This document shows, in pieces, positions 63,873 to 64,000 of a DNA stretch of 64,000 nucleotides. Under the pieces are notes generated by a model. The model was not told the DNA's origin. It saw only the letters and a program-made list of their open reading frames with translations, and searched no databases. The stretch is from Psococerastis gibbosa (taxonomy: Eukaryota > Arthropoda > Insecta > Psocodea > Psocidae), in contig OZ020487.1 in NCBI GenBank assembly GCA_963971405.1, forward strand, positions 30,179,371-30,243,370. The letters are read 5' to 3'. A program made the position numbers and the translations under genes. Numbering within the stretch: the first letter of the stretch is position 1; each line of letters starts with the position of its first letter.

Positions 63873-64000
63873 TGAACAGCGCTCCCTATAGGAGGATATA
63901 TAACCTAAAAGTGGTGTCAAGGCCCTTTCCCGTCTCCTGGGGGGTAGCTCGCCTGTCTTTAATACGAAAAGTGTCAACATGAAAATGTTTCGTTATTTCC

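Overview
This window is eukaryotic nuclear DNA, almost certainly from an arthropod. The evidence is two structural cuticle-type genes that each have a four-codon first exon and a VPV-rich core, a spliced Notch-ligand-like EGF gene, long AT-rich introns with GT-AG junctions, and a dense load of SINEs, LINE remnants and hairpin MITEs. I see no bacterial or viral gene organisation. The species cannot be named from the sequence; an insect or crustacean fits.

Gene 1 (246-11430, minus strand) can be assembled as eight exons with consistent reading phase into a 383-residue protein. It has a signal peptide, the C-terminal half of a DSL-like module, three tandem DOS-type EGF pairs, one further EGF repeat and a Thr-rich then acidic tail. 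The architecture resembles the C901 / Delta-like (DLK) / OSM-11 group of non-canonical Notch ligands. Its introns are full of repeats.

Gene 2 (24397-26219, plus strand) and gene 3 (31865-34552, minus strand) are convergent paralogues about 5.6 kb apart. Each has a TATA box, a 12-nt first coding exon, a phase-0 intron of 1.0-1.4 kb and one long second exon. The products are secreted, with a Gly/Leu/Tyr-rich part and a conserved VPV/Pro-rich core, as expected of cuticle or other extracellular-matrix proteins. Gene 3 also carries an array of 45-bp tandem repeats. A single well-framed orphan exon lies at 17166-17214.

The rest is mobile or repetitive DNA. It includes: Rep-A, an ~860-bp family with fixed ends, about 15 full or partial copies and roughly 9 kb in total; a tRNA-derived SINE (SINE-B, at least 10 copies); a second tRNA-derived SINE (SINE-C, 5 copies); a SINE whose head resembles 5S rRNA, three copies of which have perfect target-site duplications; a foldback family with a conserved hairpin core (5 copies); hAT-like MITEs with 8-bp duplications; three long palindromic elements; and remnants of at least two LINE lineages. 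Insertions inside insertions are common, so relative ages can be read directly.

No CRISPR array, operon or clearly new multi-gene system is visible. The most unusual items are the triple-DOS gene, a tRNA-like cloverleaf inside a hairpin insertion (35397-35625), an inverted dimer of Rep-A that shares one terminus (47757-49429), the foldback core family, and hammerhead-like motifs in a small repeat (39132-39164, 39409-39440, 60855-60887).
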